From contig NZ_CP114903.1 of NCBI RefSeq assembly GCF_027497255.1, positions 2,294,001 to 2,358,000 of the forward strand: a DNA stretch of 64,000 nucleotides. Reading direction: 5' to 3'. The notes beneath the pieces were generated by a model. It was not told the DNA's origin, did no database searches, and saw only the letters and a list, made by a program, of their open reading frames with translations. Shown in pieces: positions 25,401-34,822 of the stretch. Source of the DNA: Micromonospora sp. WMMD882 (GTDB lineage: Bacteria > Actinomycetota > Actinomycetes > Mycobacteriales > Micromonosporaceae). The first letter of the stretch is position 1. Each line of letters opens with the position of its first letter. Both the position numbers and the translations under genes were made by a program.

Positions 25401-28400
25401 CGGCGCGGCCCTGGTCGACCTGGCCGCGTACGCGGCCGACCGGGCCGGCTGCGACGTGGTGGACGACCTGGTGCTGGAGACGCCCCTGACGCTGCCGGCG
25501 ACCGGCGGCGTGGAGATCCAGGTCAGCGTCCAGGCCGGGGACGCCCCGCGCCGACGCGCGCTGACCGTCCACTCCCGCGTCGTCGCGTCCGGGCCGACCG
25601 CCGACGGCCCGGACCGGAGCTGGGCGCGGCACGCCACGGGTGTCCTCGTCGAGGCCGACACCGACCCGACCGCCGACACCGACCCGACCGCGACCAGCGT
25701 GTGGCCGCCGGCGCACGCCGCCGAGTGGGACCTGACCGACGCGTACGCCCGGTTGGCCGACGCCGGATACCGGTACGGACCGACGTTCCGGGGCCTGCGG
25801 CGGGCCTGGCGGCGCGGCGACGACATCTGGGCCGAGATACGCCTGCCCGACGGGGCGCCGACCGGCGCGGGGCTGCCCGACGACCGGGCGGTCACCGGTT
25901 TCCACCTGCACCCGGCCCTGCTGGACGCCGCGCTGCACCCGCTGGTGCTCAGCCTGCTCGACGGCGACACCGCCGCCGGGGTGGCCCTGCCGTTCGCGTG
26001 GAGCGGCGTGCGGGTGCACGCGGTCGGGGCGACCGCGCTGCGGGCGCACCTACGGCGTACCGGCGCGCGCAGCGCCGCGTTGACCCTGACCGACGAATCC
26101 GGCGCCCCGGTGGCCGAGGTGGAGTCGCTGACCCTGCGGCCGGCGGCCGTCGGGCAGCTCGCCGCCGCGTACCGTGAGTCGCTGCTGGAGCTGGTCTGGT
26201 CCGAGGTGGCGGCGCCACCGCAGGCCGCCGCCGGGACCACCCGGCTGGCGGTGCTCGGTGACAGCGACCTGGACGCGGTCGGCGCCACCGGCTACCCGGA
26301 CCTGGCCGCGCTGCTGGCCGCCCTGGACGGCGGCGCCCGGACGCCGGACGTGGTGGTGGCGACCGTCGTCGCGCCCGAGCCGGAGCTGGTGCCGGCGACC
26401 CACTCGGCGGTCGCCGCCGCCCTGGACCTCGTCCAGCGGTGGCTGGCCAGCGACCGGCTGGACGGCGCCCGCCTGGCGCTGACCACGTTCCGGTCGGTCG
26501 CGGCCGACCCGAACGAGCCGGTCCGCGATCCGGCGACGGCCGCCGTGTGGGGCCTGCTGCGCGCCGCGCAGACCGAGCATCCCGGCCGGTTCGTCCTGGT
26601 CGACCTGGACACCCCGTCCCACCTGCGGGTGCCCGCCGCGGTCGCCACCGGCGCGGCGCAGGTCGCCGTGCGGGGCGACACCTTCCGCACGCCCGCGCTG
26701 GCCCGGGTCGGCGCGGAACAGACCCTGGTCCGGCCGGAGACGCCGGACTGGCGGCTGGTCGCCGAGCCGCGCGGCACGATCGACAACCTGACCCTGGCCG
26801 GGTCCGACGACGCGGGCCGCCCGTTGGCCGGCGGGGAGGTCCGGGTCGCGGTGCACGCCGCCGGCCTCAACTTCCGGGACGTGCTGATCGCCCTCGACAT
26901 GTACCCGGGCGCGGCGACGATGGGCTGCGAGGCGGCCGGCGTCGTGGTCGAGGTCGGCGCGGACGTGACCGACCTGGCCCCCGGCGACCGGGTGACCGGG
27001 CTGTTCCCGGCGGGGGCGTTCGGGCCGGTCGCCGTCGCCGACCGCCGGCTGCTCACCCGGATGCCGGCCGGCTGGACGTACGCGCTCGCCGCCAGCGTGC
27101 CGACGGTCTTCCTCACCGCCTGGTACGGGCTGGTCGAGCTGGCCGGTCTGCGCGCCGGGGAGCGGGTGCTGGTGCACGCCGCGACCGGCGGGGTCGGCAT
27201 GGCGGCCGTGCAGGTCGCCCGGCACCTGGGCGCGGAGGTCTTCGCCACGGCCAGCCCGGCCAAGTGGGACACCCTGGTCGAGGCGGGTTTCGCCGACACC
27301 CACATCGCGAGCTCCCGCACTCTCGACTTCGAGCCGTGGTTCGCCGACGCCACCCGGGGCGAGGGCATGGACGTGGTGCTCAACTCGCTGGCCGGCGAGT
27401 TCACCGACGCGTCGCTGCGGCTGCTGCCCCGGGGCGGCCGGTTCGTCGAGATGGGCAAGACCGACATCCGCGCCGCGGACCGGGTGGCCGCCGCGCACCC
27501 CGGCGTGACGTACCGGTTCTTCGACCTGCTGACCGTGGACCCGGACCGGATCGCCGCGATGCTCGCCGCGCTGGTGGACCTCTTCGACTGCGGCGCGCTG
27601 ACCCCCGTCCCGGTCACGACCTGGCCGGTCGACCGGGCGCCGGCCGCCTTCCGTCACCTCCAGCAGGCCCGGCACGTCGGCAAGATCGTGCTGGCCCTGC
27701 GCGGTGGTATCGACCCGGCGGGCACCGTCCTGATCACCGGCGGCACCGGCACGCTCGGGCGGTTGCTGGCCCGGCACCTGGTCACCCGGCACGCCGTACG
27801 TCGTCTGCTGCTCACCGGCCGGCGCGGTCGCGACGCCGACGGGGTGGTCGAGCTGGAACGGGAGCTGGCCGACCTGGGCGCGGAGGTGACCGTCGCCGCC
27901 TGCGACGTCGCCGACCGGGACGCGCTGGCCCGGGTGCTCGACGCGGTGCCGGCGGACCGTCCGCTCACCGCTGTGGTGCACACCGCCGGCCTGCTCGACG
28001 ACGCCACCGTCGAGGCGCTCACCGGGGACCAGGTGGAACGGGTGCTGCGTCCCAAGGTGGACGGCGCCTGGCACCTGCACGAGCTGACCCGCGACCGGCC
28101 GCTGGACGCCTTCGTGCTGTTCTCGTCGGTCGCCGGCACGCTCGGCCTGCCCGGTCAGGGCAACTACGCCGCCGCGAACGCGTTCCTCGACGGGCTGGCC
28201 CACCTGCGCCGCTCCGCCGGGCGGGCCGCCGTCTCACTGGCCTGGGGGCTGTGGGCGGAGGCGAGCGGGATGACCGGCCACCTCGCCGAGGCCGACCTGG
28301 CCCGGATGAGCCGGACCGGGATCGCCGGGCTGTCCGACGAGGAGGGGCTGGCGCTGTTCGACCTGGCGTTGGAACGCGACCAGGCGCACCTGGTCCCGGT

Positions 28401-28824
28401 ACGGCTGGACCGGGGCGCGCTGCGTGGCCTGGCCGAGCGGGACGCCGTACCGGGGATGTTGCGGGACCTCGTCCCACCGCCCGGCCGGCGGGTCACCGGA
28501 CGGGTGACCGGGCCCGCCGCCGCGACCTCCTCGGCCTCGTGGGCCGACCAGCTCGCCCGGCTGCCGCGGGAGCGCCGGCACGACGCCCTGGTCGGCCTGC
28601 TCAGCACCGAGGTCGCCGCGGTGCTGGGCCGGGCCGACGGGATCGACCACGGGCAGACCTTCCGGGACCTCGGGTTCGACTCGCTGGCCTCGGTGGAGTT
28701 GCGCAACCGGCTGCGGACCGCCACCGGCCTGCGGCTGCCCGCCACGGTGGTCTTCGACCATCCCCGGGTGGGTGAGCTGGCGGAGGTCCTCCTCGGCCGC
28801 GTCCTGGCCACGGAGCAACCCTGA
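19477..28824 (+). CDS. Bimodular type I PKS: KSQ-AT-ACP / KS-AT-DH-ER-KR-ACP
   Basis: 3115 residues. Loading module: a KSQ whose active site is VDTGQSSS (Gln180 for Cys), which decarboxylates its acyl unit; an AT (GHSQG Ser627, YASH 725-728); and an ACP (Ser963). Extension module: KS (Cys1195 in DTACSSS); AT (Ser1665, YASH 1763-1766); DH (His1966, Asp2150); ER (NADPH loop [10 protein letters not shown] near 2565); KR (GGTGTLG near 2752, LDD motif of B-type, catalytic SSV and NYAAAN); ACP (Ser3069). There is no thioesterase and the protein stops 50 residues after the last ACP. YASH predicts methylmalonyl for both ATs, so the expected product is 2-methylpentanoyl-ACP. GTG 19477 follows GGGAGGGAAACC. 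The DH motif reads [10 protein letters not shown] with Asp for the usual Gly. It probably makes the starter unit for the type II PKS. Confidence 0.95.
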   Translation: MSQPQTTVDGSPVGRTEPVAIVGVACRLPQAPTPDAFWELLRAGGDAVGEPPADRWRDGGPPAGTATRAGYLDRVGDFDAAFFGISPREAAAMDPQQRLMLELSWEVLEDARILPATVRGARAGVFVGAIWDDYATLSYRGGPDAVSPHTVTGLHRSILANRVSHHFGLTGPSLTVDTGQSSSLVSVHLAVESLRRGESSLALAAGVNLILAPESTTGMARLGALSPDGRCHTFDARANGYVRGEGGAAVLLKPLSRALADGDRVHAVILGGAVNNDGVADGLTVPSRAAQEEVLRLAYADAGVDPHDVQYVELHGTGTPVGDPIEAGALGAVFGAGRPVDAPLLVGSAKTNVGHLEGAAGITGLLKTVLALTHRRLPASLHFTTPNPAIPMDRWRLRVPQETGDWPRPDVPLRAGVSSFGIGGTNCHLVLGAAPTGRHGSGPEPAPEPTGWPLSARTPAALRDQAARLARHLADHPDLAPTAVARTLATARTRFDHRAVVVAEDVPQARAALTALAGGEPDARVVTGALTPGRVVFVFPGQGSQWAGMARGLLDRHPVFTATLRRCAAALAPYVDWDLLEVLRDGTDAAPLDRVEVVQPALWAMIVSLAETWRAHGVEPDAVIGHSQGEIAAAHVAGILTLEESARLVARRAQAISRIEGAGGMVSVPLGPDQLDLTRWAGRLHVSVRNGPNSSVVSGDLDALAELVESCQAREVNARLLPISYASHSPYVEPLRAGWDATIGPVRPRAGRVPFWSTVTAGPVDGTDLTGDYWYRNLRQPVRLEETVRGLIAAGHTHFVEPSPHPVLAAGIQDTLAAADVDGTVTGTLKRDDGGPGRLLLSLAAVHTRTAQAPTLGAGPTPAPGPLVDLPTYAFQREPHWLGTLPTPTAPAPHGPARPAPDPARTPALAQGPLADRLARLSAEDRSRLTLDLVRRNAAAVLGHATDTVVGADVSFKDLGLDSALALELRNRLAAATGLRLASGLLFNHPTPAALARHLRDELVGAAESAPTPAPAGGRATDEPIAVVAVGCRYPGDVRSAEDLWRLVAQGVDAVGDFPANRGWDLDGLFDPEPGVPGRSYARHGGFLPRADEFDEEFFGIAPREAAAMDPQQRLLLETTWEAFERAGIDPGTLRGSRTGVFMGVMPQEYGPRLYETSAGSDGYRLTGGATSVASGRVSYVFGFEGPTFTVDTACSSSLVAIHLAVQSLRRGEATMAVAGGACVMASPGIFVEFSRQRGLAPDGRCKAFGAGADGTGWAEGAGVLLLERLSDARRNGRRVLAVIRGSAINSDGASNGLTAPNGLAQERLIRDALADAGLSPADVDAVEAHGTGTRLGDPIEAGALLATYGRARPADRPVWLGSLKSNIGHSQAAAGVGGVIKMVGALRHELLPPTLHAAEPSPHVDWSSGAVSLLTAPVAWPRGDRPRRAAVSSFGISGTNAHVILEEAPPEPAAGPADAGTTEPTDAAAAGPADAGAVPGGGGATVAAYPLSARTPAALRDQAAGLTRHLAEHPGLDPVAVAHTLATGRARLDHRAVVVAAGPDETRVALTALTEGRPAPNLVAGTPVEGRTVFVFPGQGSQWAGMALGLLDRHPVFTEHLGRCAAALAPYTDWDLLDVLRGLPDAPPLDRVDVVQPVLWAMMISLAETWRAHGVEPDAVVGHSQGEIAAAYVAGALSLDDSARIVARRSQAITALAGTGGMVSVPLPAERIDLGRWDGRIHLAAVNGPHSTVVAGDPTALDDLVARFQAQEVNARRIDVDYASHTPFVTPIRDRVAELLGEIRPRPARIPFWSTCTGGLLDTRSLDADYWFQNLRNTVRFAETVRALAVAGHVHFVETSPHPVLTIGVQDTLDAIDVVGTTTGTLRRGEGGPARLLLSLAHAHVHTAHRPRLAADPTQPPPRPVDLPTYPFQRRRHWLATPSGGPAPTGPGHRFLETEIDLAGDAGVLLSGRLSRRSHPWLADHAVRDAVLLPGAALVDLAAYAADRAGCDVVDDLVLETPLTLPATGGVEIQVSVQAGDAPRRRALTVHSRVVASGPTADGPDRSWARHATGVLVEADTDPTADTDPTATSVWPPAHAAEWDLTDAYARLADAGYRYGPTFRGLRRAWRRGDDIWAEIRLPDGAPTGAGLPDDRAVTGFHLHPALLDAALHPLVLSLLDGDTAAGVALPFAWSGVRVHAVGATALRAHLRRTGARSAALTLTDESGAPVAEVESLTLRPAAVGQLAAAYRESLLELVWSEVAAPPQAAAGTTRLAVLGDSDLDAVGATGYPDLAALLAALDGGARTPDVVVATVVAPEPELVPATHSAVAAALDLVQRWLASDRLDGARLALTTFRSVAADPNEPVRDPATAAVWGLLRAAQTEHPGRFVLVDLDTPSHLRVPAAVATGAAQVAVRGDTFRTPALARVGAEQTLVRPETPDWRLVAEPRGTIDNLTLAGSDDAGRPLAGGEVRVAVHAAGLNFRDVLIALDMYPGAATMGCEAAGVVVEVGADVTDLAPGDRVTGLFPAGAFGPVAVADRRLLTRMPAGWTYALAASVPTVFLTAWYGLVELAGLRAGERVLVHAATGGVGMAAVQVARHLGAEVFATASPAKWDTLVEAGFADTHIASSRTLDFEPWFADATRGEGMDVVLNSLAGEFTDASLRLLPRGGRFVEMGKTDIRAADRVAAAHPGVTYRFFDLLTVDPDRIAAMLAALVDLFDCGALTPVPVTTWPVDRAPAAFRHLQQARHVGKIVLALRGGIDPAGTVLITGGTGTLGRLLARHLVTRHAVRRLLLTGRRGRDADGVVELERELADLGAEVTVAACDVADRDALARVLDAVPADRPLTAVVHTAGLLDDATVEALTGDQVERVLRPKVDGAWHLHELTRDRPLDAFVLFSSVAGTLGLPGQGNYAAANAFLDGLAHLRRSAGRAAVSLAWGLWAEASGMTGHLAEADLARMSRTGIAGLSDEEGLALFDLALERDQAHLVPVRLDRGALRGLAERDAVPGMLRDLVPPPGRRVTGRVTGPAAATSSASWADQLARLPRERRHDALVGLLSTEVAAVLGRADGIDHGQTFRDLGFDSLASVELRNRLRTATGLRLPATVVFDHPRVGELAEVLLGRVLATEQP

Positions 28825-28857
28825 GTCACGGAGCAACCCTGAGTCACGGAGCAACCC
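28809..28857 (+). repeat. 18-bp tandem repeat across the type I PKS stop codon
   Basis: CACGGAGCAACCCTGAGT occurs at 28809-28826 and 28827-28844, with a partial third copy to 28857. The first copy contains the genuine TGA stop (28822-28824) and the second duplicates it. This looks like recent slippage duplication at the gene end. Confidence 0.85.
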
Positions 28858-28925
28858 GGAGGCACCGGGCAGCCGGGCCAGCGGGCAGCCCTGAGTCAGC
28901 GGGCAGCCGGGCCACCGCCCACCCC

Positions 28926-28970
28926 GCGGCCCGTCGAAGCCACCACCAGCCGGTGGCGGCGACGGGCCGC
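28926..28970 (+). terminator. Probable terminator of the type I PKS transcript
   Basis: GCGGCCCGTCG at 28926-28936 pairs perfectly with 28960-28970, and an inner CCACC/GGTGG pair (940-944 with 952-956) extends the stem. It is about 100 nt beyond the PKS stop. Confidence 0.6.
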
Positions 28971-28991
28971 GCCGCCCTTCCGATCCACCCG

Positions 28992-29061
28992 ACAGCAGAA
29001 AGACCGCCGAACAGCAGAAAGACCGGCGGGGCAGCAGAAAGACCGGGCAGCAGAAAGGCCG
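28992..29061. repeat. Four short direct repeats CAGCAGAAAGACCG
   Basis: The 14-15-mer (A/G)CAGCAGAAAG(A/G)CCG starts at 28992, 29011, 29031 and 29047, with 16-20-bp periods and different short spacers. It lies between the PKS end and the SARP gene. The rest of 28825-29452 holds no supported gene. Confidence 0.85.
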
Positions 29062-29452
29062 GCGTCCGGTGGGTCACCCCATCCGTAGCCGGCCGGTTCC
29101 GTCCCGGCGGGGAGGTACGCCGCCGGTCCGGTCAACCGTCAGACGCCGTCGGTGGGTCCGTCCACCGATCCGACGCCCGGCGACCAGTTCGTCGCCGACA
29201 GTGCTCGTCCTCGCCGCCCCACCGGGGTGGGTCACGGCGCTGTCCGCCACCCGACGCGACACCGCGTCGACGTGGCGAGGTCGTCCGGTGGTTCGGGTCC
29301 ACGCATGCGCGTCGACCGGTCACCCGGACGGCCCGACGTGTTCTCTGGCCCGGTCCCGGCGGTCGAGATGTCGACCTCCGGCCCCCCGAGGGTCCGCACC
29401 CCCCATCAACCGGGCTCAGTCGACCGACCCCAAGGGACGGTCGTCGATCTCC

Positions 29453-30385
29453 TTACTGTGCCGCGCCCACCTGCCGGTACTCCAGTCGACGCTGCTGTGG
29501 GACGGCCATCGCCAGCGCCTCCGGCCCGACCGTCGACTGCCCCGCCTCGCTGAGGCCCGGATCGCCTTCGAGGATCGCCCGGTGCAGACGTTGGAGATCG
29601 CCGGAGGGATCCACGCCCAACTCGGCCACCAGCGCCTTGCGTGCGCCCTGGTAGACGCCGAGCGCCTCGGACCGTCGCCCGGCCCGGTAGAGCGCGAGCA
29701 TCAGCTTGGCCTGGAAGCCCTCATGCGTGGGTTGCCGCGCGGAGAGGCCCACCAGCTCGCTGAGCAGCTCGTGGTGCCGACCGAGCAGCAGGTCCGCCTC
29801 GATGCGCAGCTCCAGCGCGCTCTTGCTCATCTCCTCCAGGCGCAACACCTCGACCTGGAGGATCGGCCCGGGAGTGACGTCCACCAGCGCGGGGCCGCGC
29901 CAGAGGGTCAACGCCTCCCGGAGGATCCGGGCCGCCGCCTCGGTACGTCCGGACTCCAGCGCCGCGCGCCCCTGCGCCACGAGTTGCTCGAATCGCAGCG
30001 AGTCGAGCGCTTCCGGGGCGAGCGAGAGCATGTACCCGCCGGCGAACGTCCGCAGCTCCGATGCCGAGACGTCGCCCGGACCGGTCCCTCCCGACTGCGG
30101 GTTGAGCGCCCGTTGCAGGTGCTTGCGTAGCTGGTAGACGTACGTCTGCAGGGTGGTGGTGACGCTGGTGGGCGGGCTGTTCTCCCACAGCTCCTCGATG
30201 ATCTGTTCGTTGCGGACGACCCGGTTGGCGCAAATCGCAAGAAGCGCGAGCACCCGACGCGGTTTAGGCGCCGTTGGGGTCATATCCAACTGGCCGACAT
30301 GAACCGATAAAGGACCGAGTACGTTGATCTGCAATGCTGTCACATCCTTCGCTACGCCCTGGACACCCGATTCACGTGTTGTCAC
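29453..30385 (-). CDS. SARP-family pathway activator with an early TTA codon
   Basis: About 310 residues: an OmpR-like winged-helix DNA-binding domain (INVLGPLSVHVG, PRRVLALLAICANRVV, LQTYVYQLRKHLQ) then a BTAD domain (RFEQLVAQGRAALESG through RRSEALGVYQGARKALVAELGVDPSGDLQRLHRAIL). SARPs bind direct repeats and switch on the neighbouring cluster, so this is the likely activator of the polyketide genes. The Leu in GPLSV is encoded by TTA (plus-strand taa at 30308-30310), suggesting bldA-tRNA control. The start is uncertain: GTG 30385, GTG 30343 and TTG 30421 are all in frame. Confidence 0.88.
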   Translation of the reverse strand: MTTRESGVQGVAKDVTALQINVLGPLSVHVGQLDMTPTAPKPRRVLALLAICANRVVRNEQIIEELWENSPPTSVTTTLQTYVYQLRKHLQRALNPQSGGTGPGDVSASELRTFAGGYMLSLAPEALDSLRFEQLVAQGRAALESGRTEAAARILREALTLWRGPALVDVTPGPILQVEVLRLEEMSKSALELRIEADLLLGRHHELLSELVGLSARQPTHEGFQAKLMLALYRAGRRSEALGVYQGARKALVAELGVDPSGDLQRLHRAILEGDPGLSEAGQSTVGPEALAMAVPQQRRLEYRQVGAAQ

Positions 30386-31597
30386 GCCGATATCCGAATG
30401 ATTTTCGGATACGGTCGCCAATCAGTTGACCGACAATTCGTGGCCATCCTGACCGGAACCCGCGCCGCACTCCACGTGAAACAAAAGCTACTCAACGTAG
30501 CCGTATGTGCCGATACGCACAGTGGACTTCGCAGCGACGGGGCGCCCCCCAGCTGCCGCGTCTTGCCATCGTTACCCAGTGAGACATGGAAACACCTCAA
30601 GGTGACACCAAGCAGCCCCCCAGCCGTGACAGTCAACCATTGACTCAATCATCGATTGCCGAATCAACTGTTTCCAGGTGCGGCAACACCTGTCTCACTG
30701 ATCCACTAATCGATGCATGCCTCTGTTCATCACTATGCCCCATTGCAGGTTGCCGCACAAGCAGGCGCAGAATCCAAGAGGCTTTCGAGCCGGGTTCGAG
30801 GCGGCCATGCATTGTTGGCGGGACTTCACAGCTTGTGATGAAATTGCGCGCACGGAGTGAGGTCGCAACAACCCCTAATGCCTCGCAGGCCGGGCGGCGG
30901 ATCCTCCGCAAATCCCGGAACGCGGATGCGTTTGCGCTGATCATGAGGGCACGCCGAGAGTTGCGCGGACGGCCACCGGCCCCCTCGGCGGGACGCGCGA
31001 CGCGCTGTCCACGGCAGCACGGTCCGATCCTGGGCGTATACGATCGGTAGTGTTCGGCTCTGGCGGTCGATGCCGGGCGCGCAGCAGATCCCGAAAGAAA
31101 GTTGTCCGACGGGCGGCACGGGGCCGTCGACGCCACCCCTCCCGCCGGTTCGACCGGGTGCCCGGCCCGGGCGCCGGGCGCCCGTCAAACCGTCCCCAAC
31201 AGAACGGATCACCTGCTCACAACGGGTCCAGGCGGCTCAAATCACGCATCGGCCATCATTCCGGGGCGACCACCCGTGACGACAGCCGCCGGGGGTCTCC
31301 GCTGCGCGTCCGGGCGGTCGCGTCGAGCCCGCTCCCCCACCCGTAGGCGGCCATCCGTCGGCAGACGACAGCGTCGGCCCTGCCCAGGCGGAGCGCACCG
31401 ACAGTGGTCCGGATCATCCGACCGGAAAGACCTCATCCGGTCCAAGGCGACGCCAGGCAACGAATACCGGTCGTCCATGAATGGCTTTTTCTGGCCATCC
31501 TTACAGCCATTCCCGTCGACGTAGTCGAACGGAAGGACAGCGGACCCCGGGTAGGTCGCCGGCCGGCCCGGCGGGCCCGGACGACGGGCGACGGCCG
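30386..31597. other. Gene-free, less GC-rich stretch at the cluster edge
   Basis: About 1.2 kb upstream of the SARP gene has visibly lower GC and no frame with credible coding character, despite several chance frames over 80 codons. It holds SARP promoter DNA and one neat palindrome (30631-30645). No second transposase frame (OrfB) is present. With the OrfA remnant it looks like decayed, acquired or rearranged DNA. Confidence 0.55.
30631..30645. promoter_or_regulatory. Operator-like palindrome AGTCAA-CCA-TTGACT
   Basis: A perfect 6-bp inverted repeat with a 3-bp spacer, about 250 bp upstream of the SARP start, inside an A/T-rich patch. The form suits a dimeric repressor; no regulator is identified. 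Confidence 0.35.
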
Positions 31598-31921
31598 TCA
31601 CAGGGGCCGCCGCTGCTGATCCAGTTGCGACGCGAAGAACGCGCTCGCCGCGGTGAGGATCTCGTTGACCCGACGCAGCTCGGCGTTCTCGGCCCGGAGC
31701 CGTTGCAGCTCGTCGGCCTCGGTCTCGGTCAGTCGCTCGGCACGCGGGTCCGGTCGCTCGCCACGCTCGATCTCGTCCTGCCGGATCCAGGTACGCAGCG
31801 CCTCGGGATGCACGTCGAGATCCCGGGCGAGCTGGACGATCGGTGGCCGCGGATCGGACTCCCGCCACCGCTGCACCGCGCGGATCCGCAACTCGTCCGG
31901 ATACTTCTTGGGCGGTGCCAC
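31598..31921 (-). mobile_element. IS3-family transposase OrfA, orphan remnant
   Basis: A 107-residue IS3-type OrfA: an N-terminal helix-turn-helix (KKYPDELRIRAVQRW, LARDLDVHPEALRTWIRQ) and a C-terminal leucine zipper (LQRLRAENAELRRVNEIL) ending ASAFFASQLDQQRR. In a complete IS3 element an OrfB integrase follows by frameshift. Here the downstream 1 kb has none, and I see no terminal inverted repeats, so the element is a relic that cannot transpose alone. It lies next to the right border of the polyketide cluster. Confidence 0.85.
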
Positions 31922-32126
31922 CAGCGTTCCTCCCTTTCGTGCCTACTGCGGCTGAAGCTGCCGGGGCCCGCCCGCCGCCACCGTGCGCGGACCCCGCCGA
32001 CCCGCCCGGGACGACCGGAGACGCCGACGACTCGCGCGACCGCGCTGACGCCCCGGCACGGCCGAGCGCGGTCGGGCCCGTTCCGGCGGGTCTTCCTCCG
32101 GTCGTGGCCCCCACCGGCCACGGTCC

Positions 32127-32161
32127 GGCCGGTCCGGCGCGTGTCGCGCTCCGGACCGGCC
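32127..32161 (-). terminator. Probable terminator of the MMPL gene
   Basis: Perfect 11-bp arms GGCCGGTCCGG (32127-32137) and CCGGACCGGCC (32151-32161) lie about 50 nt past the minus-strand MMPL stop. Confidence 0.55.
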
Positions 32162-32209
32162 GGACCGGCTGCCGACCCCGTCGCGCGGGGCCGGCGCCGA
32201 CCGTCGTGG

Positions 32210-34447
32210 TCAGGCCCGCGCGGACGGCGCGGCCTGTTCGGCGGCCTGCCCGTCCGGCGTGGACCCGCCGGCCGCCCCGGTCTCCGGCGCCGACGCGGGC
32301 CGGTCGACGCCGCCACCGTGCTCGAGGGCGACCCGGGGCAGGGCCCGCGCCAGGAAGCGGGGCAGCCACCACGCCCGGCGGCCGAAGACCTGCATCAGGG
32401 CGGGCAGGATGAGGCAGCCGATGAGCAGGGCGTCGGCCAGGATCGCCACCGCCAGGCCGAGGCCGAACTGGGCGAGCATCCGGGTGGGGCTCAGCATGAA
32501 GGCCGCGAAGACCACCACCATGATGGCGCCGGCGGCGGTGACCACCTTCCCGGTCGTCGCGATGCCCTCCCGGACCGCCTCGGTCGGGTCCTTGCTGCGC
32601 TCCCACTCCTCGTGCATCCGGGAGAGCAGGAAGACCTGGTAGTCCATGGAGAGCCCGAAGGCCACCGCGAAGATCATCACCGGCACGTACGCCTCGATCG
32701 GGCCGGGCTCGACGCCGAGCCGACCGTCCTGGAACACCAGGGTCATGACACCCAGCGCCACGCCCACGCTGAGCACGTTGAGCACCGAGGCGAAGAGCGG
32801 GATGAGTAGCGAACGGAAGACCAGGATCAGCAACAGGATCGACAGGCCGACCACGACCAGCACGAAGATCGGCATCTTGGCGGCCACCGCCTCGGAGAAG
32901 TCCACCGTGGCGGCGGTGCTGCCCCCGATCAGGTACCGCGCTCCGGTCTCCTGGGCCACCGGCGGCAGCACGTTCTCCCGCAGCCGGTCGACCAGTTCCA
33001 TGGTCTCCTGGTCCTGCGGCTTGGACTCCGGCAGCACGATGATCAGGGAGAGGTTCTCGCCGATGGTGTTCGGCGGCACCGCGGTCGCGACGCCCTCGGT
33101 CGCGGCGATGGCGGTCTGGGCCCGGGCCGCGTCCTGCGGGCTGCCGTCGGAGAGCACGATCAGCGGCCCGTTGAAACCCGGACCGAAGCCCTCGGCCAGC
33201 AGGTCGTAGGCCTGGCGGCTGTGGGTGGACTCGGGGTCGTTGCCGGCGTCGGCGAAGCCCAGGTTCATGTTGATCACCGGGAGCGCCAGGGCGACCAGGA
33301 CCGCCAACGGCACCAGCGCGTTGAGCCACCGGTGCCGCTGCACCCAGGTCACCCAGCGTCGCCACACCGCGCCCTCGACGCCCTTGCCCTTGGCCAGCCG
33401 CTTCTGCACGCCCTTCTCGATCCGGCCGCCGACCAGGGACAGCAGCGCGGGCAGCAGGGTGAGCGAGGCGAGCATGGTGACCGCGACGGTCATCGCCACC
33501 GCGAGCGCGACCCCCTGCAACGAGCCGAGACCCAGCACGACCAGGCCCATCAGGGCCAGGATGACGGTGCAGCCGGCGAAGAAGACCGTCCGGCCGGCGG
33601 TGTCCTGCGCGTTGACGGCGGCCTGCCGGCGTTCCACGCCCCGCAGCAGCTCGGAGCGGTACCGGGAGAAGATCAGCAACGCGTAGTCGATGCCGACGCC
33701 CAACCCGACCAGCATCATCAGCGGCGCGGTGAAGTCGGCGATGGTGGCGACGTGCGAGGCCAGACCGATCAGGCCGATCGCGGAGCCGACCGCGAAGATG
33801 GCGATGACCAGGGGCAGGCTGGCGGCCACGATCGAGCCGAACAGGATCACCATGATGACCAGGGCGGCGATCATGCCGGCGAACTCGGCGCCGCCTCCGC
33901 CGCCCTCCTGGACCGCCCGGACCGGCGCGCCGCCCAACTCGACCCGCAGGCCCTCGCCCTCGGCCTCGGTGGCGACGTCGATGATGCGACGGACGTCGTC
34001 GGCCGGCACGTCGGCGGACTGACCGTCCAACGCGACCGTGGCGTACCCGATGGTGCCCTGCTCGGAGATGCCGAAGCCCTCGTACGGACTCTGCACCCCG
34101 GCGACGTGCGGCAGCTTCCCGACCTCGCCGAGCATCGTCTCGATCCGGCTCTGGACGCCCGGGTCACGCAGCCCGGCCGGCCGCTCGAAGACGACCTGGA
34201 GCGACTCGCCGGACTGGACCGGCGCCCGCTCCTCCAGCAGGTCCAGCGACGCCTGGGAGTCGGTGCCCGGCAGCCGGAAGTCGTTGCGGTAGTCGGTGCC
34301 GACGGCCTGGGCGGCGACCGTGACCCCGGCCAGCACGAGCACCCAGAGCACGACGGCGAGCCAGCGTCGCCGGTAGGACCAGCCACCCAGTCGTTCGAAG
34401 ACACTGGATCGCCGCGTGGGCGGCGCTGTGGCGGATGACTCGGCCAT
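32210..34447 (-). CDS. MMPL-family RND transporter
   Basis: 745 residues in two RND-like halves. Each half has one helix, a large extracytoplasmic domain and five more helices (first helix about 25-45; GIDYALLIFSRYR in the first half and SMDYQVFLLSRMHEEW in the second). MMPL proteins export lipids, siderophores or drugs in actinobacteria. The C-terminus is an Ala/Pro-rich cytoplasmic tail. ATG 34447 follows CGGAGGTCGATCGCC. It is divergent from the multicopper oxidase and not obviously part of the cluster, although it lies only 2 kb from its edge. Confidence 0.9.
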   Translation of the reverse strand: MAESSATAPPTRRSSVFERLGGWSYRRRWLAVVLWVLVLAGVTVAAQAVGTDYRNDFRLPGTDSQASLDLLEERAPVQSGESLQVVFERPAGLRDPGVQSRIETMLGEVGKLPHVAGVQSPYEGFGISEQGTIGYATVALDGQSADVPADDVRRIIDVATEAEGEGLRVELGGAPVRAVQEGGGGGAEFAGMIAALVIMVILFGSIVAASLPLVIAIFAVGSAIGLIGLASHVATIADFTAPLMMLVGLGVGIDYALLIFSRYRSELLRGVERRQAAVNAQDTAGRTVFFAGCTVILALMGLVVLGLGSLQGVALAVAMTVAVTMLASLTLLPALLSLVGGRIEKGVQKRLAKGKGVEGAVWRRWVTWVQRHRWLNALVPLAVLVALALPVINMNLGFADAGNDPESTHSRQAYDLLAEGFGPGFNGPLIVLSDGSPQDAARAQTAIAATEGVATAVPPNTIGENLSLIIVLPESKPQDQETMELVDRLRENVLPPVAQETGARYLIGGSTAATVDFSEAVAAKMPIFVLVVVGLSILLLILVFRSLLIPLFASVLNVLSVGVALGVMTLVFQDGRLGVEPGPIEAYVPVMIFAVAFGLSMDYQVFLLSRMHEEWERSKDPTEAVREGIATTGKVVTAAGAIMVVVFAAFMLSPTRMLAQFGLGLAVAILADALLIGCLILPALMQVFGRRAWWLPRFLARALPRVALEHGGGVDRPASAPETGAAGGSTPDGQAAEQAAPSARA

Positions 34448-34822
34448 GGCGATCGACCTCCGGAGAATCGACACTCAGATAGATAGGTTGCCTACTTGTA
34501 GATACGCCACCTTAACAGCCCGATCCGTAGCCGGCCTACATCTCGGGTCGCGGCACGACCGTGTCGTGGCCATGTCAGCGCCCCGGCCCCGGCGAATCCT
34601 GTCCCAGGCATCGGCCGACGTCAGGGTTGCCGGAAACCCGACGAGCTGCGGGATCACCAGCCGCCCGCCGGCCGTCCCCGACCTGCCGGCCGGCGCGGAC
34701 CCACGTACGTCAGGGAGAACCCTGCGTTTTCCCTGGGGTTGTCCGGGACGGGTGGACGACCACCGGATAGGGAGCCAGGCTACTGGTGTACCCACCCCTC
34801 CCCTACCCAGAGGTGATTGCCC
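34448..34822. promoter_or_regulatory. Divergent promoter region between MMPL and multicopper oxidase
   Basis: 375 bp with no gene. The 50 bp next to the MMPL start are A/T-rich and contain TAGG-TTG-CCTA (34484-34494), an operator-like inverted repeat. Nearer the oxidase, CAGGGA and TCCCTG (about 34710-34735) form another short inverted repeat. A TetR-type repressor acting on MMPL would fit but none is encoded nearby. Confidence 0.4.

Noticed and set aside
28992..29061. CRISPR-like array
   Set aside because: Repeats are only 14-15 bp with 2-6-bp spacers and there are no cas genes.
29000..29452. Plus-strand frames before the SARP gene
   Set aside because: Arg/Pro/Ser-rich frames arising from GC bias; they continue into the antisense of the SARP gene.
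30586..31136. Frames of 80-160 codons in the gene-free stretch
   Set aside because: No ribosome sites, no recognisable motif and uneven codon use; treated as non-coding.
31242..33365. Minus-strand frame of about 700 codons at the MMPL end
   Set aside because: Out-of-frame reading of MMPL and intergenic DNA, no domain.
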